A DNA stretch of 20,014 nucleotides from an uncultured Bacteroidales bacterium (GTDB lineage: Bacteria > Bacteroidota > Bacteroidia > Bacteroidales > UBA932), in the NCBI GenBank assembly GCA_934725285.1, contig CAKVBK010000032.1:1-20014 (forward strand), in the 5' to 3' direction. Below the pieces are notes generated by a model. That model did not search any database. It was not told the DNA's origin and saw only the letters and a program-made list of their open reading frames with translations. Every line of letters begins with the position of its first letter. Within the stretch, counting starts at the first letter, position 1. Below, piece after piece: positions 1-9,048 of the stretch. The translations under genes were made by a program, and so were the position numbers.

Positions 1-270
1 TCATACACCCGTACCTCGTTCTCCTACAACGAGGAGAGCCTTGACTCCTATTCGGCCGCGAACAGGGTCAAGATTGCCGTTCATCCGGGACTCATGGTCT
101 TTGTGACAAACAGCATCAGCACTCATGTCTCAATCGGCATCGGGGGAGCGACCTACAACCACATCGACTATTACAAGAACGGTGAGATTGTGGGAACGAG
201 GGATTTCTCCAAAGTTCGCTTCATGCTGGACATACTTGACATCTCATTCGGACTTAGTTTTCACATTTAA
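1..270 (+). CDS. Outer-membrane beta-barrel protein, C-terminal fragment
   Basis: The 5' end lies outside the window. The visible 89 codons, read in frame from base 1 to TAA at 268-270, show alternating polar and hydrophobic residues typical of amphipathic barrel strands (IAVHPGLMVFV, THVSIGIGG, FMLDILDISFGLSF). The protein ends in an aromatic-rich last strand, SFGLSFHI, which suits an outer-membrane barrel. No catalytic motif is visible. The next gene starts 3 bases after the stop, so the two are almost certainly co-transcribed and probably act together at the outer membrane. The exact family cannot be assigned from the fragment; a small porin-like or OmpA-type barrel is the best guess. Assignment as a barrel is inference from strand pattern only. 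Confidence 0.7.
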   Translation, partial: SYTRTSFSYNEESLDSYSAANRVKIAVHPGLMVFVTNSISTHVSIGIGGATYNHIDYYKNGEIVGTRDFSKVRFMLDILDISFGLSFHI

Positions 271-273
271 GTT

Positions 274-1878
274 ATGAAGAACAGATTCTTTGCCATATTC
301 ATTGTACTTCTTGCCACCGTGTCCTGCATTAAGAACGACATCCCTTATCCAGATGTGGCCGCCGAGATAGTAGGCCTTAAGGTCGAGGGTGCCAAATCCG
401 TGGACATCAGCAAGGAGGCCTGCGAGGTCTTGATCACGTTGGAGGAGGCAACGGACATCCGAGGAGTGAGCGTCACCGAGGTCTCCTTCAATGAGGAGGC
501 TGTCACTGCTTCGGCGGAATTGACAGGTATGCGGGATCTGTCTTCGCCTTTTAACGTCACATTGAGCCTTTATGAGCGGAACTTTGACTGGACCATCAAG
601 GCGGTGCAGCCGATAGAGCGTTACTTCACGGTTTCCGGCCAGGCCGGGGTTTCCGTGATAGACGCCGACAACAGAAGGGTGATAATCAAGATTCCTTCCA
701 AGGTGGGTCTGGAGAAGCTGAACATCGCATCCATGAAACTTGGTCCGGAGGGTGTGACGGAATATTCTCCGGACATTGCTTCCCTTCATGATTTCTCGGC
801 TCCTGTGGTGGTGACGGTGTCCTATAGGGATGTCGTTGAGGAGTGGACCATATATGCTGAAGAGGTAGAATCCACGGTCTCTATGATGGGCATTGACGCA
901 TGGACAAAGGTGGCATGGCTCAAGGCAGCTGGAATGGAAGGACAGGACAACGGGTTCAGAATCAGGAAATCAGGAGAAACTGATTGGAGGAGTGTGGGTG
1001 GCGTCACTTTTGACGGAGGCACTTTCAGTGCGATGGTGGATGGGCTTGAGCCTTTGACTGAATATGAGTGCGTGGCTTTCAGCGGGGATGAGGTCACAGA
1101 CGTGCGGGCGTTCACCACGGAGGCTGAAGCCCAGCTGCCGAACTCGGGATTCGAGACATTCAGCAACGCCGAGTCCTCCAAGTACTATTCGTTCTTCGAT
1201 CCCGCGTCTTCGGACCCTGCTCTACAGACAAAATGGTGGGGATGCGGCAACAAAGGCTCGACCACTGTCGGGTCAAGCTTTGCAATCACAAAACCTGATG
1301 ATGTGGAAAAGGTTGAGGGAAAATATTCATTGAAGATGGAGTCGCAGTACGTGATCATCAAATTCGCGGCGGGCAATGTCTTCTCTGGTGAATATGTGAA
1401 GACCATCGGCATGTCCGGCGGTGTGATCAATATGGGGCGTCCGTTCACACTTCGTCCCCGCAAACTGACTGTGTGGCTCAAGTACAAGAGCGGAAAGATC
1501 CAACAGAAGACGTTGGGAGGTTACCCAGACGATGATGTGGTCAAAGTCGGAGACAACGACAGAGGAACCGTCTGGGTGGCTCTCGGAGACTGGAGTCCAA
1601 AGGAATATGGCGGCTCGGCTGACAGTCCTGTCGAAGTGAACACCACTAAGAAAGAGACATTCTTTGACTCTAAAGGCCCGAATGTCATCGCCTACGGCAA
1701 TTTTGTCGCAAACCACGACATGGAGTGGACCAAGGTCGAGATCCCTCTTGAATATGTCTCCACATCCCGTCGTCCTACCCACATCATTGTCTCTTGCGCC
1801 GCCAGCATGCTTGGCGATTACTTCACCGGCAGCCCGGACTCAATCCTTTGGGTCGATGACTTTAAACTTGAATATTGA
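274..1878 (+). CDS. Surface-type lipoprotein with C-terminal PCMD domain
   Basis: This 534-residue protein begins with a lipoprotein signal ending TVSC (Cys18), followed by IKNDIPYP, a start I recall as common in this family. Residues about 30-110 and 115-195 look like two tandem beta-sandwich repeats, each closing with a W-T-I strand (DWTIKAV, EWTIYAE). Residues about 200-285 resemble a fibronectin-III-like module (LEPLTEYECVAFSG, then an AFTTEA linker). Residues 288-534 match the PCMD domain (putative carbohydrate metabolism domain): LPNSGFETF start, KFAAGNVFSGEY, RPFTLRPRKL, GDYFTG and the closing WVDDFKLEY. PCMD proteins are common in Bacteroidota and are thought to bind carbohydrate at the cell surface; no enzyme activity is established to my knowledge. 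It follows the barrel gene by 3 bases and precedes the HTCS gene by 24, so it may be expressed with the regulator. Role in the downstream locus is inferred from position. Confidence 0.85.
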   Translation: MKNRFFAIFIVLLATVSCIKNDIPYPDVAAEIVGLKVEGAKSVDISKEACEVLITLEEATDIRGVSVTEVSFNEEAVTASAELTGMRDLSSPFNVTLSLYERNFDWTIKAVQPIERYFTVSGQAGVSVIDADNRRVIIKIPSKVGLEKLNIASMKLGPEGVTEYSPDIASLHDFSAPVVVTVSYRDVVEEWTIYAEEVESTVSMMGIDAWTKVAWLKAAGMEGQDNGFRIRKSGETDWRSVGGVTFDGGTFSAMVDGLEPLTEYECVAFSGDEVTDVRAFTTEAEAQLPNSGFETFSNAESSKYYSFFDPASSDPALQTKWWGCGNKGSTTVGSSFAITKPDDVEKVEGKYSLKMESQYVIIKFAAGNVFSGEYVKTIGMSGGVINMGRPFTLRPRKLTVWLKYKSGKIQQKTLGGYPDDDVVKVGDNDRGTVWVALGDWSPKEYGGSADSPVEVNTTKKETFFDSKGPNVIAYGNFVANHDMEWTKVEIPLEYVSTSRRPTHIIVSCAASMLGDYFTGSPDSILWVDDFKLEY

Positions 1879-1902
1879 CATTTGTAAGTCTTGACCCTGC
1901 CG

Positions 1903-4900
1903 ATGCATAGCTTGAAACATATCCTTGCTTGGTTGTCACTGTCACTCGTCATGCCAGTGACCGCCATGGCGAGCGATTTTTATTTCAAATGTCTGGATGT
2001 TGAAAGTGGTCTGTCCCAGAATTCTGTCTATGACATTATCCAGGATTCGTATGGCCGGATCTGGGCGGCGACGGGGGACGGAGTCAGTGTCTATGATGGA
2101 GATTCATTCCGCATATTCAACAGATCTTCTGTCGGAGACGGGCTCAAGAGCAATGTGACCATCTGCCTTCATCGTAGTGATGACGGGCGTATCTACGTCG
2201 GGACAAGGGAAGGACTTTCCGTGTATGATCCGGTTTCCGAGGCTTTCAGTGCGGTTGAACTTACAGGAAAGGATGGCGAGTCTGTTTCCGGTCTTGTCAG
2301 AGACATGGCTACCGATCTTAACGGAGATCTTTGGGTCGTGGTGGCCAATTATGGCCTGTTCAGGGTTGGCCGGGACGGCGGTTGCATGCCGGTCCCGTTG
2401 CTTGACGCTTCAGACAGGGCCGGAAGGTACATCAGGAGCATGTGTCTTGCGGGGGACGGCAATATTTGGGTGTCAACAAATTCGAAAGGGCTGTTCAGAT
2501 ATTCTCCGGCAACCGGGGAGACACGTCTTTTCGCTCCGAAAGAGAATCCGCTTTTCCGTGACATCTGGAAGATCGCGTCGTTGGACAGGAACACCTTGCT
2601 TGTCGGCTGTGCCCAGAAAGGTCTGTATATGTTTGACTTGAGGAGTCACTCGTTTCTTGCGTGGAAGTCTCAGGACGGCCAGTCCATAACAGAGACCATC
2701 ATCCATGACATTTACATTGACCACAGGAAGAATCTTTGGGTTGGTACGGAAAACGGATTGTATGTCTGCGAGAACGGGTCTCTTCACAATCTCAGACATT
2801 CTCCTAATGATGATTACTCTCTGTCGGACAACTCTATCCATTCCATCGCCGAGGACTCTGAAGGAGGAATGTGGGTCGGGTCGTTCTTTGGCGGGATCAA
2901 CTATTATTCGGAATACACCTCACAGTTTGCGAAGATATGCCCCGGTGACATGCCGGGGGATCTGAAAGGCAAGAGCATCAGCGAGATGTGTGAGGACCGG
3001 GACGGCAATCTTTGGATCGCCACCGAGGACGCCGGATTGAACTTCTACGACAGTCGGGCGAGGACATTCTCAAGCGGCTTCATTGACGCCACGAATGTCC
3101 ATGCCCTGGCTCTTGTGGGAGACTCGGAGTTGTGGGTGGGAACCTATATGGATGGGCTGTATGTCCTGGATGTGAACACAGGACGCTACCGCCATTTCAC
3201 AAATGACGGGAAGCCGGGCTCTTTGATCGACGACAGTGTGTATTCAATATACAAAGGCTACGATAACGCCATTTGGATAGGCACAATCAAGGGCTTGTGC
3301 CGCTATGACGCATCTTCCGGGAAGTTCGAGCATGTCCGGGGAGACTTGATCACATCTTCCGTGAATGATATCGCCGAAGACATCGACGGTCACCTTTGGT
3401 TCGCCACCATAGGCCAGGGTGTGTTCCGGTATGATTGGAGGAACGATGTGTGGGACAATCCGGACATGGGGCGTGATGCACGGGACAGAATCACCCAGGC
3501 GATAACCCTATTGCTTGACAAGGACGGGAATATGTGGGTCGGGACAGAAGGGAAAGGTGTTTTCCGGTTCGACAGGAACAAGCAGTCTTTCGATTCGCGT
3601 TATGATGAGTCTGACGGCCTTCCGAACGGGGTCATATACAAACTCCTTGAGGACGGGGGCGGGAACATCTGGGGCAGCACCAACAAAGGCTTGTTCCGAA
3701 TCTCCTCTGATACGGGACGGATCATCACTGTGAATAGTGAGAACGGGCTGATTTATAATCAGTTCAATTATAAGTCTGGTGTGAGGACGCACGATGGGAG
3801 ACTTCTGTTCGGATGCGTGAAGGGCATCGCCTCCTTTGATCCGGACCATCTGAAACGTCTTTCCACTCCGCCTGCCATCCTTTTCAACAAGTTCCTGCTG
3901 TTCAACGAGCCTGTCGGGCCCGGAACGGATGGCTCACCGCTGGACAAATCCATAATCGCTTCCGATGAGATTGTCCTGAGGCCGCGTCAGTCCGTGTTCA
4001 GTGTCGGGTTCACCTGCATAGATTATTCCGAGCGTCAGGATGTGAATTACTATTATATGGTCAAGGGACTTGGCGACGAGTGGGTTCCTGCCGGAAAGAC
4101 GGCGACCATAACATTCTCACGTCTGCTGCCGGCCAGATACAGGTTGACTGTCAGGGCTGTCAGTGCGGATGAACTCTGGCCACCGGTTGAAAAATCTTTG
4201 GAAATCAGGGTGCTCCCTCCGTGGTACAGGACGGTGTGGGCCAGGATCTTGTTCGCACTGTTGGCCGTAGTTCTATGTTCTTCGGCTGTGTGGCTCATTG
4301 TCCTGTATTATAAACGTCGGAACAGACAGGCGTTCGAGAGGATGCAAAGGACCAAAGAGAAGGAATTGTATAATTCGAAGATAGACTTTTTTACGAACAT
4401 CACTCATGAGATCAGGACTCCTCTTACTCTGATAACGGTCCCGATAGAGAATGTCATGAACAATATAGGAAAGGATGACAAGAACTATGAAGTCCTTTCC
4501 ATAATACGCAGGAACGCCAACCGGCTTCTCAAACTTGTCAATGAACTGATGGATTTCAGAAAGATAGATCCAGCTGTGAACCGCCTGAATTTCCGTAGGA
4601 TAGAGTTAGTGAAGCTTGTGAGGGAGACTTGCGGAAGATTCTCGCCGTCCGCCAAGATAAAAGGAATCGAACTTCGGGTATCCCTGCCGGAGCATGAGTT
4701 GATGGCGGATGTCGACGGTGAGGTGTTCACCAAGATTCTGAGCAACCTTCTGAGCAACGCCCTCAAGCATGCGGCGCATCTGATATCGCTTTCATTGACG
4801 GAGAACGGACGGACTTTCATCCTGACTGTGGCGAATGACGGAGACCGCATCCCGAATGGTGAGGCAGAGCGTATCTTCGAGCCGTTCGTCAAACTTGACA

Positions 4901-5862
4901 AGAACAGCGAAGGAACCGGGATAGGTCTGCCTTTCGCAAGGAATCTGGCGGAGATGCATTCCGGGAGCCTGACACTCGACGCATCCGCCGAAAATGTTAC
5001 ATTTGTCCTTGAACTCCCTCTGAGGCAGAGGAATGTCATAACGCTTGACAATGATGTGATTCAGGAACAGCCCGGTCAGGGAACCGGACAGAATGACATG
5101 GCGCATAAGGCCGATGCCAAGACAATCCTTGTGGTTGATGACAATGCGGAGTTCCGTGTGCTGATGTCAGACACGTTGAAAGGAACGTATAACGTCCTGA
5201 CCGCGTCCGATGGAGAGGAAGGCCTGAAGGTGTTGGCCGCGAATAAGGTGGATCTGATCATAAGCGATCTTATCATGCCGGGCAAGGATGGCATGGAGTT
5301 CTGCGCCGAAGTCAAGGCGAACTTGAACTACAGTCATATTCCTTTCATACTCCTCACGGCAAAGACTGACCCTGATTCACAGATAAGCGGACTGAACAAC
5401 GGGGCGGATGATTATATTCCCAAACCATTTTCGCCTAAGATCCTGTTGGCCAGGATTGACAGCCTTCTCCGCCTTAGGGCCCGTCTTTGCGACACGTTCC
5501 TGCATTCGCCGACGGAGCCGGTCTCCTCGATCGCTCATTCCAAGTCTGACGAGATGTTCATGAAAAAGATCATGGACTATGTCTATGACCACATCGAGGA
5601 CACGGAGTTGGATGTCGATGACATCGCAAAGGCGATGTTTATGAGCAGGGCGACCCTTTACAGGAAGTTGAAAGGAGTTTCGGAGCTTTCACCGAATGAC
5701 TTCATCCGCCTTTGCCGTCTTAAGAGAGCCGCCGAACTTTTGAAGGAGAATGTCTACAAGGTGAACGAGGTCGCGTATATCGTCGGGTTCAGTTCTCCGT
5801 CGTATTTCTCGAAGTGCTTCCAGAAGCAATTCGGTGTCTTGCCGAAGGATTATTGCGATTGA
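1903..5862 (+). CDS. Hybrid two-component system regulator (HTCS) of the PUL
   Basis: A 1319-residue one-protein sensor and transcription factor. Order: N-terminal signal/anchor (about 4-24); two-bladed Reg_prop beta-propeller sensor (about 26-670), with many D-x-x-G-x-(I/L)-W-(V/I)-G-T repeats; Y_Y_Y domain (about 700-770); transmembrane helix (about 779-803); HisKA with phospho-acceptor His835 in NITHEIRTPL; HATPase with N-box Asn952, G1 Asp979 and G2 GTGIGL; receiver with Asp1122, Thr1152 and Lys1173; C-terminal AraC-type helix-turn-helix (about 1217-1319, ending GVLPKDY). All catalytic residues are present, so it should be active. Known HTCS proteins bind an oligosaccharide in the periplasm and activate the adjacent susC operon; here the next gene is susC. 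I chose ATG 1903 over an in-frame TTG at 1891 because it gives a compact signal sequence. The ligand is unknown. Confidence 0.95.
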   Translation: MHSLKHILAWLSLSLVMPVTAMASDFYFKCLDVESGLSQNSVYDIIQDSYGRIWAATGDGVSVYDGDSFRIFNRSSVGDGLKSNVTICLHRSDDGRIYVGTREGLSVYDPVSEAFSAVELTGKDGESVSGLVRDMATDLNGDLWVVVANYGLFRVGRDGGCMPVPLLDASDRAGRYIRSMCLAGDGNIWVSTNSKGLFRYSPATGETRLFAPKENPLFRDIWKIASLDRNTLLVGCAQKGLYMFDLRSHSFLAWKSQDGQSITETIIHDIYIDHRKNLWVGTENGLYVCENGSLHNLRHSPNDDYSLSDNSIHSIAEDSEGGMWVGSFFGGINYYSEYTSQFAKICPGDMPGDLKGKSISEMCEDRDGNLWIATEDAGLNFYDSRARTFSSGFIDATNVHALALVGDSELWVGTYMDGLYVLDVNTGRYRHFTNDGKPGSLIDDSVYSIYKGYDNAIWIGTIKGLCRYDASSGKFEHVRGDLITSSVNDIAEDIDGHLWFATIGQGVFRYDWRNDVWDNPDMGRDARDRITQAITLLLDKDGNMWVGTEGKGVFRFDRNKQSFDSRYDESDGLPNGVIYKLLEDGGGNIWGSTNKGLFRISSDTGRIITVNSENGLIYNQFNYKSGVRTHDGRLLFGCVKGIASFDPDHLKRLSTPPAILFNKFLLFNEPVGPGTDGSPLDKSIIASDEIVLRPRQSVFSVGFTCIDYSERQDVNYYYMVKGLGDEWVPAGKTATITFSRLLPARYRLTVRAVSADELWPPVEKSLEIRVLPPWYRTVWARILFALLAVVLCSSAVWLIVLYYKRRNRQAFERMQRTKEKELYNSKIDFFTNITHEIRTPLTLITVPIENVMNNIGKDDKNYEVLSIIRRNANRLLKLVNELMDFRKIDPAVNRLNFRRIELVKLVRETCGRFSPSAKIKGIELRVSLPEHELMADVDGEVFTKILSNLLSNALKHAAHLISLSLTENGRTFILTVANDGDRIPNGEAERIFEPFVKLDKNSEGTGIGLPFARNLAEMHSGSLTLDASAENVTFVLELPLRQRNVITLDNDVIQEQPGQGTGQNDMAHKADAKTILVVDDNAEFRVLMSDTLKGTYNVLTASDGEEGLKVLAANKVDLIISDLIMPGKDGMEFCAEVKANLNYSHIPFILLTAKTDPDSQISGLNNGADDYIPKPFSPKILLARIDSLLRLRARLCDTFLHSPTEPVSSIAHSKSDEMFMKKIMDYVYDHIEDTELDVDDIAKAMFMSRATLYRKLKGVSELSPNDFIRLCRLKRAAELLKENVYKVNEVAYIVGFSSPSYFSKCFQKQFGVLPKDYCD

Positions 5863-5917
5863 GAGGAATTTGTGATTCTTTGATACGATTTTTCCTGCTT
5901 CGGAATGCGTCGCGGGC

Positions 5918-5925
5918 TACCTTTG
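5918..5925 (+). promoter_or_regulatory. Candidate -7 promoter box for the susC operon
   Basis: TACCTTTG matches the Bacteroidota -7 consensus TAnnTTTG. It sits in the gap between the HTCS and susC genes and predicts a transcript start near 5931, giving a leader of about 55 bases before ATG 5987. No clear TTTG lies at the expected spacing of about 20 bases upstream; only a weak T-rich stretch (5889-5897) is there. A weak -33 box would be consistent with a promoter that needs HTCS activation, which is inference. Confidence 0.5.
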
Positions 5926-5986
5926 TGGTTGTGATTGCATAATGATGCAGTTAAGACTTTTACCAATTAGTATAAATCTATCAATT

Positions 5987-8900
5987 ATGAGAAAAAGATG
6001 CTATCTGTATGCATTGATGCTCATGGCTGGCCTTTCGGCGATGTCTCCGGTCACGGTGACGGGTGCCACAGCGATGGCCGGTCAGGAAAAAGCGTCTGTC
6101 AAGGTTACGGGTCTTGTCGTCGATAAGTACGGCGAGCCTGTTCCGGGAGTCGGCATTGTCATCAAGAACACCAAGCAAGGTACGGTGACGGATGTCGATG
6201 GTAAATTTACGGTCAGCTCAAGCAAAGGAGCCGTCATGGTGGTGTCCGCCCTTGGGTATGCGACTCAGGAGATTGTGGTGGACGGTTCGTCCTTGAGAAT
6301 AGTCCTTGAGGATTCTGCGGAGCAGCTGGCTGATGTCATCGTGACAGGTGTGGCCAGGGGAACGTCCAGAGCCACGCTGCCTTTCACGGTGGAGAAAATC
6401 TCGGAGGCTTCGATTCAAGAGGTGACCGGCAACAACGTCGCCGTGACCCTTGCCGGTAAGATGCCTGGTGTCAAGATATCCTATCTCAACGGTAATCCTG
6501 GCTCGGAGCCTGTCATCAAGCTTCGTGGAGGCACTTCCTTTGACAGCAACTCGCAACCATTGATAATCGTTGACGGCATTGTGACCGAGGGCTCCCTCAA
6601 GGACATCAACATGGAGGATGTCGAGGACATCGAGGTCATCAAAGGTGCCGCCGCGGCGTCATTCTATGGCTCCAAGGCCGCCGGCGGTGTCGTCCACATC
6701 ATCACAAAACGTGGCGCAAGCCTTGAGAACGGTACGGTAAGAGTGACATTCAAGACAGAGGAAGGACCTAACTGGCTTGGATTCCGTCCGCAGCGTTCTA
6801 CCGCCCATGGCTATGTGGTAGGCGCTGACGGACTTCCTACCACCACGATGGAAGATGACACGATCTGGGACAATAAATGGCCTGGCCATGATTCGTACAA
6901 GGACATCTTTGTTCCGCGTTTCTACGCTTCCAACACATTGGGTCTGACCGGACGTTCAAAGAGCGGAGACATCAACTACTATGCTTCCGTGCAGAACACC
7001 AAGAACCCTGGTGTCGTAAAACTGCTTGATGGCCAGAATCGTACGAGCTTCCGTGTGAACATGGACGCGAGACTGTCCGACAAGGTCTCATTCAACACCT
7101 CCAACCTTTTCGTGAGGACGATAACCGACGAACGTTCGATCAATTTCGATGATGTCTATTATTCTGACTATGGGGCGGATTTCCTCGCCAAGAACCTTGA
7201 CGGTACCGACTACAAGGTGAATCCGAATGTGGTTTCGACCCGTAACAACATCAACCCTCTCTATGATGTGGCCAACAAACGGGCTGAAAGCACAGGAAAC
7301 CGCTTCCTCGGGAGCTACGGATTGCGCTACATCCCGACTGACTGGCTGAGCTTTAACGCTGTCTATAGCATTGATTATTCTCAGAAGTACCAGACATCGC
7401 TTGTTCCTAAGGGGCGTCTGACTGTCAACAGCCCGGACGGTACCGACCGTTCCACCGGTGATGTGAGCAACTGGACATCCAACGCTTTCAAACACAACGT
7501 CGAGGCAAGCGCTCTGCTCACGAAAAAGTTCGGAGATTTCAACACCAACGTCCGCCTTCAGTATCTCTATGAGGACACACAAAGCAGTGGCTTCAGCGGA
7601 GGCGGAAGCAAGCTGGCTGTTTCAGGTCTGGACATTATCTCCCTTGATCAGGCTGATCCTGAGACCCTTGACATCACCTCATGGGGAAGCCGCATCGTCT
7701 CCAACAGTATGACGGCTGTCTTCCAAGGAGACTGGAGAGAGGAATATATGCTTGACGCTCTTGTGCGCCGTGACGGTTCCTCTGTCCTTGGAGACGACGC
7801 GAGATGGCAGACATATTACCGTGTGTCTGCGGCATGGAACGCCGCCAAGACATTCAAGATCCCTCATGTGGATCTTCTCAAGCCACGCGTCTCATACGGA
7901 ACGGCCGGTATCCTCCCGGCCTACGGAGCCAAGTATGAGGTCTATAGCATGAGCAATGGTTCCCTTTACGGTGGCTCTCAGCTTGGTAACAGGAACCTCA
8001 AGCCGGCTCTCTCGAAGGAGCTTGAGATCGGCGTTGACGCGCGTCTGTTCGACAGGGTGACCCTTGACTTCGCATATTCACACAAGAAGAATGTCGACAT
8101 GCCTTACGCCATGTCTGTTTCAGGTGTGACTGGATTTGAGTACCAGTATCTTAACATCGGTGAGTTCTTCACGAACGCCTATGAGCTTTCTGTCGGTGTG
8201 GACATCATCAGAAAGAAGAATTTCAGTTGGGATGTATATCTGACTTGGGACAAACTGACACAGAGGATCGGAGAGCTTGGCCGTCCTGATTTCTACACCG
8301 GCAGCGGCGCTCTTCTGATCGCCTCGCACTCCAAGTACGGCGAGATGTACGGAACCAAGTTCGCGAGATCCCTTGACGAGGTCAGCACCAGCAAGGAGAT
8401 AAAGCCTGGCCAGAGTGTGGGAGATGTGTTCTGCATCAACAACTATGGCTTTGTTGTCAGAAAGAAGGAAGTCGGTACGGTTGAGGAGCGCCACATGAGC
8501 GTCCTTGACGAGAACGGCTCGAACGCCAAGGTGAGTGTCGGGAATATGCTCCCGGACTTCAACGCCAACATAACCAGCACTTTCCGGTACAAAGGGTTGA
8601 TGTGTTACTTCACACTCTCGGGACAAAAGGGAGGTCTGCTCTACAACAACACCCGTCTGTACATGAGCTTCGCCGGCCGCAACGCGGCCTTCTGGGACAT
8701 GTCCGAAAGGGATTGGGAAAACCGCAAGCCGATGAAGTACAATAACCAGCACTCTCGTGAAAGCTTCATAGAGGACGCTTCGTTCATCAAGCTGCGTGAG
8801 TTCGCCCTCAACTACTCGTTCAATGAGAAGCAGCTTGAGAAAGTCGGAATAGGCTTCCTTAAAGGGATCAAGCTGGGAGTCATCGGACGTAACCTTCTGA

Positions 8901-9031
8901 CTTTGACCAGATACTCTGGCCCGGATCCTGAGACGGACACCTACAGCGGCTCCATCCTCGAAGGCACGGACACGCCAAAGTATCCTTCGGACATCCGTAC
9001 CGTTTCCGGTACAATCACCCTTGAATTCTAA
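5987..9031 (+). CDS. susC: SusC-family TonB-dependent glycan transporter
   Basis: A 1014-residue outer-membrane importer that moves oligosaccharides into the periplasm with TonB/ExbBD energy. Residues 1 to about 31 form a Sec signal peptide. Residues about 38-117 are a carboxypeptidase-regulatory-like domain (VTGLVVDKYGEPVPGV ... VTDVDGKFTV). Residues about 135-243 are the plug, with the SusC/RagA signature IEVIKGAAAASFYGSKAAGG followed by IITKRG. The rest is a 22-strand barrel ending in TITLEF. Length is normal for SusC. I chose ATG 5987 because it directly begins a signal peptide (MRKRCYLYALMLM); the in-frame ATG at 5942 would add 15 residues and leave almost no leader after the predicted promoter. 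The stop TAA shares one base with an ATG at 9031, so it is tightly coupled to susD. Substrate cannot be read from sequence. Confidence 0.95.
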   Translation: MRKRCYLYALMLMAGLSAMSPVTVTGATAMAGQEKASVKVTGLVVDKYGEPVPGVGIVIKNTKQGTVTDVDGKFTVSSSKGAVMVVSALGYATQEIVVDGSSLRIVLEDSAEQLADVIVTGVARGTSRATLPFTVEKISEASIQEVTGNNVAVTLAGKMPGVKISYLNGNPGSEPVIKLRGGTSFDSNSQPLIIVDGIVTEGSLKDINMEDVEDIEVIKGAAAASFYGSKAAGGVVHIITKRGASLENGTVRVTFKTEEGPNWLGFRPQRSTAHGYVVGADGLPTTTMEDDTIWDNKWPGHDSYKDIFVPRFYASNTLGLTGRSKSGDINYYASVQNTKNPGVVKLLDGQNRTSFRVNMDARLSDKVSFNTSNLFVRTITDERSINFDDVYYSDYGADFLAKNLDGTDYKVNPNVVSTRNNINPLYDVANKRAESTGNRFLGSYGLRYIPTDWLSFNAVYSIDYSQKYQTSLVPKGRLTVNSPDGTDRSTGDVSNWTSNAFKHNVEASALLTKKFGDFNTNVRLQYLYEDTQSSGFSGGGSKLAVSGLDIISLDQADPETLDITSWGSRIVSNSMTAVFQGDWREEYMLDALVRRDGSSVLGDDARWQTYYRVSAAWNAAKTFKIPHVDLLKPRVSYGTAGILPAYGAKYEVYSMSNGSLYGGSQLGNRNLKPALSKELEIGVDARLFDRVTLDFAYSHKKNVDMPYAMSVSGVTGFEYQYLNIGEFFTNAYELSVGVDIIRKKNFSWDVYLTWDKLTQRIGELGRPDFYTGSGALLIASHSKYGEMYGTKFARSLDEVSTSKEIKPGQSVGDVFCINNYGFVVRKKEVGTVEERHMSVLDENGSNAKVSVGNMLPDFNANITSTFRYKGLMCYFTLSGQKGGLLYNNTRLYMSFAGRNAAFWDMSERDWENRKPMKYNNQHSRESFIEDASFIKLREFALNYSFNEKQLEKVGIGFLKGIKLGVIGRNLLTLTRYSGPDPETDTYSGSILEGTDTPKYPSDIRTVSGTITLEF

Positions 9032-9048
9032 TGAAACAGACAGAAATC

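Noticed and set aside
5879..5882. TTTG as the -33 element of the susC promoter
   Set aside because: It is 35 bases from the -7 box, too far for the usual spacing of about 20.
8120..8752. 210-codon minus-strand open frame opposite susC
   Set aside because: Antisense to barrel-coding sequence, with no domain or start context.
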